From NCBI GenBank assembly GCA_900316965.1, contig ONEY01000008.1, forward strand, positions 1 through 64,000: a stretch of DNA of 64,000 bases, read 5' to 3'. Position numbers and translations under genes: made by a program. This document shows positions 34,601 through 44,302 of the stretch, one piece after another. This DNA is from an uncultured Bacteroidales bacterium (lineage in GTDB: Bacteria > Bacteroidota > Bacteroidia > Bacteroidales > P3). Within the stretch, counting starts at the first letter, position 1; each line of letters opens with the position of its first letter. The notes beneath the pieces were generated by a model that was not told the DNA's origin, searched no databases, and saw only the letters and a list, made by a program, of their open reading frames with translations.

Positions 34601-36404
34601 TAACAGAAGTCCAACGGTTACCAGAAGATGCCTGTGCAAAAGGAATACCTACGGTAATGTAGTTAACAGCACCTGGTTTAAGGGTGAAGGGACCTGCTGA
34701 CTGCATGAAACGACGGTCTCCCGGAGATACGTTTTCGCCAGAAGTAACCTCGGTCCAGTCATCGGGATGGAACTCTTCGTCAGGACGGACACCATTAGTA
34801 CCCCAATAGAGTGGGTCACTATCATCGGGGAACATGAAGTCGCAATTGAGACTAGAAGTTCCTGTTGCAATAGCGTTACCACCAAATTTCATGTGGGCAC
34901 CATTTTTCCAGAAACCTTGCAGGTAGTTGTAATAGTCGGTAGCTTTTGAAGGCTCACCATTAGTATTGGATGTACCATTCTCGTAATAAACGAAGCGGCG
35001 CATACCAAAACGTTCGTCATCGATAATATTGTTACCAAAGTTGACACCATTGATGGCACAGTTTCCTACCGAGTCGTCAGGAACAAAATACCAAGCCAAA
35101 GGATAATAAAGGTCAGCATCATCGGTCAAACGAATGGTATCGTATTTGTTCTCAGTTGGAATCCAGTAGTTGGCAAGTTTCTCGCTATAATGAATACGCA
35201 TCTTGTCGATATCGATTTTGGGATTGTCCTTACCATCAGGATCCATATAAGGTCCTTGGAAGAAGTCGATACCAACTGCAGGAGGAATTCCACTATAAGC
35301 ACCAGTACCAGGACCATCGACATCTTTACCATTGTAGCAATAGCCAAGACCACGCTTGACATCGCATCCGATATAGTCGTCATAGCCATAACCGAGGTCT
35401 GGGTCAACCCACTGGCTGAAATAGGTGTTACGTAGTTCGTAAACAGAACGGTTAATAATTTCGTAGGTGTAGAAAGTCATGTTGTTAATCTCGTCGTTCG
35501 TCGAGAAAGCAAAAGCCTGAGCACGAATTTCAAGACCAATAGGCTGTCCACCCGACTCTGTATGAGAGTTACCCATATCATTGAAAACCCACCAAATGGT
35601 CTGGTCGCCTTTGAGAACCTGGTCGCTCAAAAGACCACCACTTACGATACCGAGTGAATCCTCCATGGTTTTGAAAGGAACATAAGTCTCACCAGGTTGA
35701 AGTTTTGCCTTCAAGGTACGTGGACACAGTTCATTATCAAAATCATAGTAAGGATAGTCACCATTCTGATAGTGATATTCACCATCGCCATCGGCATCAA
35801 AGAAAGGAGCCAGATAGTGCGACTGGTTGGGGAAACCGCCATGAGCAGGCCACTCTTTGATTACTTGAGACACTTGATCCTCGTGATATTTTTCGTTGGG
35901 TACAGGAGGATGCTGGGAATAGTCAAACATCTGTCTGAAATTCTCGACTTCTGCCTGGGTGATTTTAAAGTGACGGTCGTAGTAGTTACATACCTCGACT
36001 GTTACGTCTGCAGTACCATCGATGGTAAGAGGACCCGGCCAATAATCGTCACCTTCGGAACCGAAACGTAAAGCGGCAAGACGCAACTGGTCGTTGACGT
36101 CAGTACCACCAATCCAAAGAGCGGCACAATATAGGGGAGTCGAAGTACCATCTTTAGGAACATGGTACTGAGTAATGCTGCCGTCATACCACATATTGCC
36201 GTAACCGTTGATAAGAGCGCGAACGTTGTTCACGTTCAACTCAGCGGTACTCTGAGCACGCTTACACACGGCAGCCTTCGACTGCACAGCAGCCTTCTTT
36301 GAGGACGGCTTTTTGCAGGTAGTGCACTCGCGCGCTACAGCTGTTCCCACTGTCGATGAGAACAGGAAAGCCAATAAGACTGTTTTAATAAATATATTTT
36401 TCAT
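31680..36404 (-). CDS. Large exported protein with C-terminal FlgD/T9SS-like domain
   Basis: 1574 residues, the longest product here. A signal peptide (about 1-24) is followed by a Cys/Lys-rich stretch (ECTTCKKPSSKKAA) and a core with YDGSITQYHVPKDG and ALWIGGTDVNDQLR near the start. Calcium-like DADGDGEYHYQNGDYP occurs near 190. The last ~90 residues (VRFINVPANTTIKIYTVDGTLV, NGIPIAGGMYLIHF) form a FlgD-Ig/Por_Secre-type beta domain ending in GFQF. The family is widespread in Bacteroidota but uncharacterised. It is placed 30 bp ahead of the PorV-like gene and 30 bp after the TonB-receptor-like gene, so a matched secretion unit is likely. Confidence 0.8.
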   Translation of the reverse strand: MKNIFIKTVLLAFLFSSTVGTAVARECTTCKKPSSKKAAVQSKAAVCKRAQSTAELNVNNVRALINGYGNMWYDGSITQYHVPKDGTSTPLYCAALWIGGTDVNDQLRLAALRFGSEGDDYWPGPLTIDGTADVTVEVCNYYDRHFKITQAEVENFRQMFDYSQHPPVPNEKYHEDQVSQVIKEWPAHGGFPNQSHYLAPFFDADGDGEYHYQNGDYPYYDFDNELCPRTLKAKLQPGETYVPFKTMEDSLGIVSGGLLSDQVLKGDQTIWWVFNDMGNSHTESGGQPIGLEIRAQAFAFSTNDEINNMTFYTYEIINRSVYELRNTYFSQWVDPDLGYGYDDYIGCDVKRGLGYCYNGKDVDGPGTGAYSGIPPAVGIDFFQGPYMDPDGKDNPKIDIDKMRIHYSEKLANYWIPTENKYDTIRLTDDADLYYPLAWYFVPDDSVGNCAINGVNFGNNIIDDERFGMRRFVYYENGTSNTNGEPSKATDYYNYLQGFWKNGAHMKFGGNAIATGTSSLNCDFMFPDDSDPLYWGTNGVRPDEEFHPDDWTEVTSGENVSPGDRRFMQSAGPFTLKPGAVNYITVGIPFAQASSGNRWTSVTLLREIDDVCQSLFENCFKVLDGPDAPTLVVQEMSNEVILYITYENPSSNNYGESYDQEDNSILKSYAPELRRYKFEGYQIYQLVDANASVTDIGDETKARLVYQCDIENYYDDTAANPTLPIAKLVNYTSNSATGLLTGTIMVNGSNTGIKHVVRVTNDQFASGTHTNLVNNKEYYYVCIAYAHNRYKEYSQTDPTKLDGQKEPYLAGRKNEYGGTITPVVAKPHDPSAENGGTIVQATYGMSPNITRLEGYGNGGNVLRFTEESLVELMGEKGQTGKAPGNFSENTAAGSYSANMQNPCLIANPVYEQNYGPINVRIIDPLNVKQGQFKIQFDGSSDSSRWVISTVDGSPLYDNVYTDTADFAINRYNEQLFLDLGIAVAITNPKPVATALNVVSSLGQVSVRDGLINDGTLLSATMTFADNNHQWLDGIRDNDNSAIFNWIRSGNQYAASSASVFRDRGTDFTTADEQYLDEDYYKLVRNNELNRTESYAVDKLQTYEKVIGGLWSPYGLVSTREYHPGFSFRYFLSDQHVLDSIGSSSNKSYYKNLRYTMLTSNNKSIMFNDMSKLPSVRVVLTSDQSKWTRCPVLEMCDDYTQAEGNARRFQLRKHKSIDKNGDTTSAAGVSENPNDANYISDYGMGWFPGYAINLSTGERLNIMYGEDSRYVQFNGRDMMWNPVSTLTVGSSNYIMGGRHYIYVMNAISQEFPYYHQPRENYIKMEYKSPSYDAGRWAVRMLRSLDHFFTTKNTEFNQGLLKYEGSKYIVPMRDSAAFLFSTVAWVNMPRVVENINNPKNIPCDVTIDINVNNHYGQYYGNNGTRPENAGLTTTNGNNPMYMFELTPDIVTLTHVADKDNARQSFKDSIMEAINVVPNPYYSYSAYETKSQLETKVRFINVPANTTIKIYTVDGTLVRSFPSTPSNTTTYDWDLHNHNGIPIAGGMYLIHFSTPGIGERVVKWFGTMRPVDMSGFQF

Positions 36405-36434
36405 CTCTTATTAATTTTTCAAGATTAAGGAAGA

Positions 36435-39400
36435 TTAGAAGCTGTAAGTCAACGAGACACGGATACGTCTTGGTGAAGAGTAGTTCCAGTAGTTATTGTT
36501 TAGCATGATTGTATACATGTCACGATATGACTGAGGATCGAGCCATGCGTTGATTACAGACTGGGTCTCGGGGTCGGTCAAATAACCGTCGTCGGTGGGG
36601 TTACCAGTGACATTGAATACGCCAGTGACATTTCTGATGTCGAAGAGGTTGGTAACAGTGATAGCTGCGTTGAGCATAGTCGGACGACTACGTTTCTCTG
36701 TCTTGATTTCGATAGGCCATGTCTTGTCGACAACAACGTCGAAATAGAAGCCCCAAGGCATACGAGCACCACGGTAGCTACCTACGATGGTTTTCTGTGT
36801 GTTGCTGAACTGACGGGTATATGGACGACCCGACTGGGCAACGGCGAGGAAGTTGATACCGAAGTTCTGGAAAGGATAAACATCTTTCTTACGAAGATTG
36901 CCATCGGAATCCTTAACACTGCGGGTATAATGCCAACCTTCCTTAGGTCCAAGACGATAGTCTACATTTGCTTTAAACTCGTGACGACGGTCGTCGGCAA
37001 TAGGATTGAGCATCTTAAGAGTGGTGTAACCTTCCTTTATAAGTTCGGACATGGTTGTTGAGGTCAAACCAGTACCTTCTGCATACTGGAGAGTATAGTT
37101 GGCGTTGATACGGACATTTGCGCTTTGACGCATATCAAACGAAAGTGAGAAACCTTTGATGGTTTTGAAATCGAGGTTGTCATACGAGTAGTAGTTACTG
37201 TTGGGGTCAGCACCGGCATACTGGGTAATCTGGATAAGGTCACGAGTCTCCTTATAGTATGCTGAAATGCTAAGAGCAGCGGTCTTGTCTTTGTTAAGTG
37301 CCTGCTGGAAACCGAGCTCATAGTTGGTGATACGCTCAGGTTTCAAGTTGGGGTTGTTGATATAACCCGACACTTGGCTCATGAAAAGATAGCTGAGGTA
37401 GTCAGCCTGCCAACCCGAAGAAGGACGACGGGCGATAATGTCGTAGTTGGCCTTGAACTGTGACATATCGTTAACAGGGAATGAGAATGCAATACGAGGC
37501 ATCGGAACAATCTGGGGCTCGTAATCCTTGAATGCGTTCGAGGAAATACGGTTGCCACTTCCGTTACCAATGGTAGCGATCTGCTGTCCACCACCCTCAC
37601 CTTTGGTACGATAAGGAGTAGGTTTACCAGATTCTCCAGAGATTGCGTTAGGTGTTGAAACCTGAACACCGTCGGCATTGTACCAAATGTTACCATCACG
37701 ATAACCACGGATAGTAGGTGTTGTGGCACTAGCGTCATCAACATAAACTACCCAGTCTTCCTGAACAGCTGACGGGAAAGCGTTGCCAGAGAGGCTGGTA
37801 TTGTACAGAGCTGATCCTTTCTGAAGGTCGCCAACAGTATAGGACTCATAAAGCAGATAGGGATCCTTAAGTACCATCTGGTTACCATCAAAGTAGTCAA
37901 CACGGACACCAACGTTGAAGATAAGATCCTGGAAGAAGAACTTATCCTGGATATATCCGGCAGCATAGATAGGTGCAAATGCGGGCAGGTATTGGTAATT
38001 CTTGTGTCCACGGCTTACTGGATCAAAGAAGTCGTCAAGACTCCATGCTCTGCTGTTGTACTTCTCACCAGTGTGGTCATAGCCATAGTAGCTAACCATT
38101 TGGTTACCGCTGTTGAAAAGCTCGTTGGCCGAGAACATGCTGATACCACCAAATTCATTATACTGATCGGGAGTGTAACGGTCAATGTCAAGCCAATCGG
38201 TACCGTTGACATCCAAACCAAGGGCGCGACGGAGTGACTCGTCAAATGTGGTCTGTCCTCCACCGTTCAAACGTGCATAGTCAACAACGAGGATTGAGTT
38301 ATCAAAGTGCTCAATAGGTCTTGTAAAGTCAAGCTGAGTGATATGAGCATTGGCCGACTGACGCATGAGGGTCCAAAGTGAGTATGCTGAAAGACCATAG
38401 TATGCACTGGTGTAGTGGTCATACTGGAAACCGATTTCAAGGTCATGTTTCTTGATGGTTGCGGCAGCCTTAGCCTGTACATAGTAATAATTGTTTTCAG
38501 ACTTGGAATATGAGGAGTTCTGAACACCAACATTCTGGAAGAGGCTATAAACATTGGAAGGATACGATCCATTGACAAGACCATTGAACTGACGGATACC
38601 ATCGAAAGTAGTCAAGTAAGGCAGCAACGTAGGAATTGAGAATAACTGGCTGGTATAGTTGGCCAAGATGGGGTTGTACTCCGAGGGAGCGACAAAATTC
38701 GAATTCTCAATCCAGCTATTCTGTACAAGCGCAGCCTGTGTTGTCCCATGATAGTCATAATCGGAGCGAATTTCATACGAAGGAGTCTGTGTTCTTTCAA
38801 AAACACCGATATGTCCGTATTTGAAAACATCGTCACCAAACTTTTCATTGTATGCACGGCTGCTCAAACGGTTGTACATAGCAGTGATGTTGTACATAAC
38901 CTTCGAAACAGCAGGTTCCGATTTGGCATCGGGATTGCTCTCATCCTTTACGGGTTCCGGATCTTTGAAACGCTGGGTGAAGTCGGCGGTGATCACGAAG
39001 TTCTGTTGCTTCTGAACACCGTTGGCAGCGTTATGAAGGCTCAATGGGAAATAGCTGAGACTTGTGTTTGGCTGGCTTACATAATAATAGTCTCCAGTAA
39101 TAACAAGTGATGTCAACTCGGTGAAGCGGAAGTCAAGAGCTGCCTGCATTGCGATAGAGTAGCTACCGAAATCGGCTTCACGATCTTTACTAGCATAATA
39201 ATTCTTTGCATTAGGACGGGTAATCTCAACAAAGTCATCATCACGGAGATATTCAGCAGCATAGTTGACCGTGTATGTTACAGGGTCAAAAACAATTGGG
39301 TTTTGCTCAATCTGCTGAACCAATTCATCGTTAACAACACGATAGCGACCGTCTTTGGCACGGTAATAAGCAAACTTAGTATAAGTTGCGTCGCCAGTGA

Positions 39401-40226
39401 AACGGAAACCAAGGAATGTACGTGAACCTGTGGGGTTACCATTATCATCCTTAATGGCTATCTTTGCAATAGGACCAGTCAAATAAACAACAAGGTTGTT
39501 ATAAAGACGATAGTCAAGATAAGTTTCGTATTTCACCAAGCCTTTGAACTTTGACTCTGGCGGTTTGAGGGTGATAATCTGTGTACCACCGATAGCCTCA
39601 CCGATACTGGCAGGAGTACCACCAAGCACAACCTGGATTTCAGCGATAGCTTCCTTAGGAACATGGACACCAGTACGAGTACGCACGTTACCCACCTGTT
39701 GAACCATGCCTTCCTCACCACGAGCCGTTCCTGTACCGCCATCACTATATCCGACACCGGCAACTGCGGCGACAATACCATCAACGGAGTTGGCCGGCAT
39801 TTTGCCAATATCTTCGGCTGAGAGGCGCTGTCCTGTCACGGGTGTACCGATTTCAATCACAGGAACCTTTTGTGTCTTGACGATAACGTCTTTCAACTGC
39901 GTGGCTCCTGACTTTGTCATCTTTTCATTGTAGACAGTGAAATCAGATGCCTTAACAGTGATTTCGGTTTTAATAGTCGTGTAGCCCATATACGAAACCT
40001 CGATTTCGTATTTACCGACTTGAAGACCCTTAATGGTATAATCGCCTTTATAGTCAGTACGGCCACCGGCAATAATTTGGCCACCTTGCTTTGCAACAAC
40101 GTTGGCACCAATAAGGCCCTCACCTGTTTTTTCGTCGGTGATAGTACCTTTTATGGTACCTTGTGCAAAGACAGCTACTTGAGCAATCAATAGCAGCCCG
40201 ATTGTTAGTAGTACCTTTCTAAACAT
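36435..40226 (-). CDS. CarboxypepD_reg/TonB-receptor-type outer-membrane protein
   Basis: 1263 residues. Signal peptide about 1-21. A carboxypeptidase-regulatory-like beta domain (about 22-110) contains GTIKGTITDEKTGEGLIGANV and IEVSYMGYTTIKTEI. A plug domain follows (about 112-220: VTGQRLSAEDIGKMPANSVDGIVAAVAGV). The rest is a long beta-barrel ending in RRIRVSLTYSF with the terminal Phe of outer-membrane proteins. No SusD-like partner is adjacent, unlike polysaccharide-utilisation loci. It is first in the operon with the 1574-aa protein and the PorV-like protein. Likely a transporter or a translocon component; substrate unknown. Confidence 0.88.
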   Translation of the reverse strand: MFRKVLLTIGLLLIAQVAVFAQGTIKGTITDEKTGEGLIGANVVAKQGGQIIAGGRTDYKGDYTIKGLQVGKYEIEVSYMGYTTIKTEITVKASDFTVYNEKMTKSGATQLKDVIVKTQKVPVIEIGTPVTGQRLSAEDIGKMPANSVDGIVAAVAGVGYSDGGTGTARGEEGMVQQVGNVRTRTGVHVPKEAIAEIQVVLGGTPASIGEAIGGTQIITLKPPESKFKGLVKYETYLDYRLYNNLVVYLTGPIAKIAIKDDNGNPTGSRTFLGFRFTGDATYTKFAYYRAKDGRYRVVNDELVQQIEQNPIVFDPVTYTVNYAAEYLRDDDFVEITRPNAKNYYASKDREADFGSYSIAMQAALDFRFTELTSLVITGDYYYVSQPNTSLSYFPLSLHNAANGVQKQQNFVITADFTQRFKDPEPVKDESNPDAKSEPAVSKVMYNITAMYNRLSSRAYNEKFGDDVFKYGHIGVFERTQTPSYEIRSDYDYHGTTQAALVQNSWIENSNFVAPSEYNPILANYTSQLFSIPTLLPYLTTFDGIRQFNGLVNGSYPSNVYSLFQNVGVQNSSYSKSENNYYYVQAKAAATIKKHDLEIGFQYDHYTSAYYGLSAYSLWTLMRQSANAHITQLDFTRPIEHFDNSILVVDYARLNGGGQTTFDESLRRALGLDVNGTDWLDIDRYTPDQYNEFGGISMFSANELFNSGNQMVSYYGYDHTGEKYNSRAWSLDDFFDPVSRGHKNYQYLPAFAPIYAAGYIQDKFFFQDLIFNVGVRVDYFDGNQMVLKDPYLLYESYTVGDLQKGSALYNTSLSGNAFPSAVQEDWVVYVDDASATTPTIRGYRDGNIWYNADGVQVSTPNAISGESGKPTPYRTKGEGGGQQIATIGNGSGNRISSNAFKDYEPQIVPMPRIAFSFPVNDMSQFKANYDIIARRPSSGWQADYLSYLFMSQVSGYINNPNLKPERITNYELGFQQALNKDKTAALSISAYYKETRDLIQITQYAGADPNSNYYSYDNLDFKTIKGFSLSFDMRQSANVRINANYTLQYAEGTGLTSTTMSELIKEGYTTLKMLNPIADDRRHEFKANVDYRLGPKEGWHYTRSVKDSDGNLRKKDVYPFQNFGINFLAVAQSGRPYTRQFSNTQKTIVGSYRGARMPWGFYFDVVVDKTWPIEIKTEKRSRPTMLNAAITVTNLFDIRNVTGVFNVTGNPTDDGYLTDPETQSVINAWLDPQSYRDMYTIMLNNNYWNYSSPRRIRVSLTYSF

Positions 40227-40290
40227 ACTTGTTGTTTTTGTAGAGAGTTAATTATTATATTTAATTTTATTCATTATAACTATGGCGATG

Positions 40291-40701
40291 TTATGACACG
40301 CGATTCATTATGGCCTGGTATATGACTGCCTTCCTTAAATCAAATGGCTCGTCAAGCACCGACTCTGTCCCTTTTTCTGCAGCCTCAATGTCAAATATAC
40401 TTCCTCTATTCATACTCGATTGCGACTCCATCTCTGTGGCCGCACTCTCATACGAGAAAAACTCCTGACCAAGAGAGTCTCTATTACTTTGCTTCCTTTG
40501 TCTTTTGCTGCTAGAGACTTTCTCATCGCCGAGATCATTCTGACCGAAGTCCTTAAACAAGCCACCCGGTACAGAAGCCTGCTGAGGCTTTCGTCCCGGT
40601 GCCTGGCTAGGAGCAACCTTCTTGGAATCTTTTTTTGAGCTCCCAAGAAGGCTACCCACTGCTAGTATGGCTATTGTTATTATGATCTCAACGAAATCCA
40701 T
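40291..40701 (-). CDS. Small single-pass membrane protein downstream of secDF
   Basis: 136 residues. An N-terminal helix (VEIIITIAILAVGSLLG, residues 4-20) is followed by a basic Ser/Lys stretch (SSKKDSKKVAPSQAPGRKPQQ) and a disordered Glu/Ser-rich region ending DEPFDLRKAVIYQAIMNRVS. The final segment is predicted helical. No family recognised. It begins 34 bp past secDF on the same strand, so it probably shares that transcript. Confidence 0.65.
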   Translation of the reverse strand: MDFVEIIITIAILAVGSLLGSSKKDSKKVAPSQAPGRKPQQASVPGGLFKDFGQNDLGDEKVSSSKRQRKQSNRDSLGQEFFSYESAATEMESQSSMNRGSIFDIEAAEKGTESVLDEPFDLRKAVIYQAIMNRVS

Positions 40702-40734
40702 CGTGTCAATTCGCTATATAATAATAGTATAGGA

Positions 40735-43700
40735 CTAGTTCTGTTTTGCAAGTTTTTTCTGCTCACGTCTCTTGCTAACCTCATATACAAGCGGACAAGC
40801 AACGCAAACCGATGAGAACATACCACACAGAACACCTACAAGAAGAGCAAAGATAAAGCCACGAATCACCTCACCGCCAAAGATAAACATCATCAAAAGG
40901 GTGAAGAATGTCGTACCCGAAGTGTTGATGGTACGAGCCAACGTAGCATTAATAGCATCGTTCATATGCTGGATAAGGTCACGTTTGGGATAAAGTGTGC
41001 GGTTTTCACGTACACGGTCAAAGATAACCACCGTGGCGTTAATCGAGTAACCTATCACAGTAAGCACAGCTGCGATGAATGACTGGTCAACATCAAGGCT
41101 GAACGGGAGCAAACCTCTGAGCAATGCAAACATACCTATAATCAAAATAGTATCGTGTGTCAACGCTGCCACACTACCAACACCGAAACGCCAGCTCTTG
41201 AAACGTATGCCTATGTATGCGAAAATCACAAGCAAACCGCCAAGGACAGCAAGAATCGACGAACGTTTCATATCGGTAGCCATAGTTGCCTCAACCTGCT
41301 CCGACTGAATAATACCATAAGGATAATCCTCTGCACTGGCAAACTGGCTCATGGTAATCTCTTTTCCATCGTCAGTCTTGCCAAAATATTGTTTGGTTCC
41401 CTCAAACAGCTTCTCATTGATAACCATCTCATCACTGATAGTGTCAGCAGCCGAGAGATTATGAGCGGCACGATAAGCCTCGTAATAATCCGAAGCAACA
41501 ATATTTGTGGTGATTTTAACCTGATTGTTGGGGCCATATGATTTCACCTCAGGAGCCTCATCAAACTGAGTGGCAAGGCTGGAGCGAACATCAACAACAT
41601 TGACATCTTGATCAAAACGCACAACATAAGTACGTCCACCAGTAAAGTCAATACCAAGTCCCAAATGACGGATACCAATACCGGCAAGGCAAATCACAAT
41701 AGCGGCGCACGCTATAATGTAGAATACCTTGCGCTTGCCCATGAAATCAAATTTGGCGTCACGCATGAAGTTCTCTGTGAAACTGAATGAGAAATTAATC
41801 TTCTTCTTATGATTCAACATCCAGTCAATAACAAGACGGGTGATGAAGATACTAGTGAACAACGAGGTGACAATACCGATACAGAGAGTAACAGCAAAAC
41901 CCTGGATGGTGCCCGAACCAAAAAGTATAAGAACAAGACCCAGCAAGAATGTTGTCACCTGACCATCGATAATTGCCGAAAGCGCATTCTTGAAACCTTC
42001 CTCAACAGCGTTAGCGACGCTCTTGCCAGCGCGCAGCTCTTCCTTGATACGTTCGTAGATAATGACGTTACCATCCACTGCCATAGCCATAGTAAGCACA
42101 ATACCCGCAATACCAGGCAGCGTTAGTACGGCGCCAATCGAAGCAAGGACACCCATCAGAAGGAATACGTTAGTGATAAGAGCTACTACCGAAACCCAAC
42201 CGGCACGATTGTAGAACACCACCATATATATAAGTACTATTATAAATGCAAGCACAAATGACACAAGTCCCTTGTGGATCGACTCCTGTCCAAGAGAAGG
42301 TCCGACAACAGCCTCCTGAACAATGCGCGCAGGTGCAGGCAACTTACCCGACTTCAAAACGTTCGCCAGATCCTTAGCCTCCTCAAGAGTAAAATTACCT
42401 GTGATCGACGAACGGCCACCGGCGATTTCACCATTGACACGTGGTGCTGAATAAACCTCATCGTCAAGAACAATGGCAACACACTTGCCCACATTATCGT
42501 GAGTAATGTTCTTCCAAGCGTGAGCACCATCCGACTTCATGGTCATCGAAATCTCATTGCCCTCTGTGTTGCTGAAATCCTGACGAGCATCAGAAATAAC
42601 ACTACCATCAAGTTTAGCTTTAGGAAGATTGGTATTTCTGTCAAAATCCTCTATCTTGATTGCATAAAGCTCATAGATATTGGTATTCTCCTCGACAGGT
42701 TTCACCGACCACAGGTACTTCACCTCACGAGCGTTGACTTTACCAGCCTTAATACCATCGGCAATCATTCTGTTGACAGCGGCGGTGTCGGCCTCAGCAG
42801 CTCTGAAAACAATAGGAGGATAGAGAGGCTGACCCTTATACTGAGCCATAAGAGACATCAGAGGATGATCCTTACGATACTGCTCGCTCTGGGGATCAGA
42901 AGCAAGAGCATTGTTAGCAGGAGCATTATTAACAGCAGCGCTGTCAGTTGCAACCGAGTCGGAAACAACAGAATCGTTTGTTGCCGACAAATTGTTGCGC
43001 GAAGCAATGTACTCATCCGTTGCAGAAAGGTAGCTGACAACACGGTTATACTCACCGGCAAGACGAGGATCACTCATGTCACCACTATAGGTTGCCCAAA
43101 ACTCAAGCTGAGCAGTACCCTTCAAAAGCTTACGCACACGCTGGGGATCTTTAACACCAGGAAGCTCAACAAGGATTCTCTCCGAAGCCTGCAGACGCTG
43201 AATGGTAGGTTGAGCAACTCCAAACTTATCAATACGCTTACGAAGAATCTCATAAGTTCTGTCATAAGCGCTGCTGGTCTCCTCGCGCAATTTCGAAATA
43301 ATCGTATTGTTGTCATCACGCAATGTCGTACCATTAAGCTGGCCACTGAAATATCCTGCCAAGCTCACATTGGGGTTGATCGAACGAATAGCGTCATAGA
43401 AAAGAGTGACGAAATCCTCGTTTACAGCTTTCTCCTGATTCTTAAGAGCCAATTCTATAGCTTGGTTGAAAACAGGATCATTGGTGTAGTTTGCAAGAGC
43501 CTTGACAACGTCAACAGTCGACACCTCAAGCATGACGTTCATACCACCCTTAAGGTCAAGACCAAGATTGATTTCACGAGCCTGGCACTTTCTGTAAGTA
43601 AAGCCCATCCAAACCTTTTCATTTGCCATGGAATCAAGAAAATATGTTACCTTGGCATTCCTAATGGAGTCAGTGACAATAGAAGTTAAATTCTTGAGCT

Positions 43701-43902
43701 CGGCAGCCGACAAATCGCTGTTGCCATGCTTATTGACACAATAAGCAATATCGCTCTTACCTTTTTCACTTTCCACATACAATTCAGCGCGCGTTTTGGC
43801 CTTGTTCTCTATCTTCTTTGTCGCAAAAGAAAAAGACAATTGGAATAGACAAACTAGCACAAAGCAGATCGCCAAAAATCTGATAAGTCCTTTATTCTGC
43901 AT
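40735..43902 (-). CDS. secDF: Protein translocase subunit SecDF (fused)
   Basis: 1055 residues, a SecD-SecF fusion of the Bacteroidota type. The SecD half begins with an N-terminal helix, then GLDLKGGMNVMLEV near 113-126, and the P1 periplasmic head with RILVELPGVKD. Five helices follow, including VLTMAMAVDGNVIIYERIKEE. The SecF half contains GIDFTGGRTYVVRF, and near the end NATVVIFDRVRENR. The protein uses the proton gradient to pull exported chains through SecYEG. A -7 box lies 48 bp upstream. Long open frames on the other strand are shadows. Confidence 0.96.
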   Translation of the reverse strand: MQNKGLIRFLAICFVLVCLFQLSFSFATKKIENKAKTRAELYVESEKGKSDIAYCVNKHGNSDLSAAELKNLTSIVTDSIRNAKVTYFLDSMANEKVWMGFTYRKCQAREINLGLDLKGGMNVMLEVSTVDVVKALANYTNDPVFNQAIELALKNQEKAVNEDFVTLFYDAIRSINPNVSLAGYFSGQLNGTTLRDDNNTIISKLREETSSAYDRTYEILRKRIDKFGVAQPTIQRLQASERILVELPGVKDPQRVRKLLKGTAQLEFWATYSGDMSDPRLAGEYNRVVSYLSATDEYIASRNNLSATNDSVVSDSVATDSAAVNNAPANNALASDPQSEQYRKDHPLMSLMAQYKGQPLYPPIVFRAAEADTAAVNRMIADGIKAGKVNAREVKYLWSVKPVEENTNIYELYAIKIEDFDRNTNLPKAKLDGSVISDARQDFSNTEGNEISMTMKSDGAHAWKNITHDNVGKCVAIVLDDEVYSAPRVNGEIAGGRSSITGNFTLEEAKDLANVLKSGKLPAPARIVQEAVVGPSLGQESIHKGLVSFVLAFIIVLIYMVVFYNRAGWVSVVALITNVFLLMGVLASIGAVLTLPGIAGIVLTMAMAVDGNVIIYERIKEELRAGKSVANAVEEGFKNALSAIIDGQVTTFLLGLVLILFGSGTIQGFAVTLCIGIVTSLFTSIFITRLVIDWMLNHKKKINFSFSFTENFMRDAKFDFMGKRKVFYIIACAAIVICLAGIGIRHLGLGIDFTGGRTYVVRFDQDVNVVDVRSSLATQFDEAPEVKSYGPNNQVKITTNIVASDYYEAYRAAHNLSAADTISDEMVINEKLFEGTKQYFGKTDDGKEITMSQFASAEDYPYGIIQSEQVEATMATDMKRSSILAVLGGLLVIFAYIGIRFKSWRFGVGSVAALTHDTILIIGMFALLRGLLPFSLDVDQSFIAAVLTVIGYSINATVVIFDRVRENRTLYPKRDLIQHMNDAINATLARTINTSGTTFFTLLMMFIFGGEVIRGFIFALLVGVLCGMFSSVCVACPLVYEVSKRREQKKLAKQN

Positions 43903-43949
43903 TTCTTAAGTATTAATTAATTTTATTATATTTCTACATTTTGAACATG

Positions 43950-43957
43950 CAAAAATA
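43950..43957 (-). promoter_or_regulatory. -7 box TATTTTTG for secDF
   Basis: Minus-strand TATTTTTG lies 48 bp before the secDF ATG. The rest of the 400-bp spacer to radC (43903-44302) is A/T-rich; besides this box and the radC box I see nothing in it. Confidence 0.55.
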
Positions 43958-44229
43958 AGAAATTTTATTGACACAACAACATATTTCTAAAAAAAATGAA
44001 CAAATATTAATTAAACAATATATAATACACTCGAAATCAAGAGTTGAGTTATGTTCATTTTTTCAACCTTAAAAATCCCGCACAACCATACCAAATCAGC
44101 AATCCTCAAAACCTCTCTCAATGAAATCACCTGAATTCTGGCAAACAAGAATCAAAGCACTCAAAGAATACAGACATACAGAACATTACACTCGACAAGG
44201 AAAAACAACACCAATTAGAAAAAAAATAG

Positions 44230-44237
44230 TAAATTTG
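44230..44237 (+). promoter_or_regulatory. -7 box TAAATTTG for radC
   Basis: The box matches TAnnTTTG and lies 65 bp upstream of the radC ATG at 44303. Confidence 0.5.
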
Positions 44238-44302
44238 CATTTTCTAGACATCTATCATCCAGCGCTAGCACTTAACGCGAAATAAATACACAAAAATCAT
44301 AC

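Noticed and set aside
42499..43689. 396-residue frame opposite secDF
   Set aside because: It lies entirely within secDF on the other strand, with Ser/Arg/Ile-rich random composition. secDF itself is fully supported.
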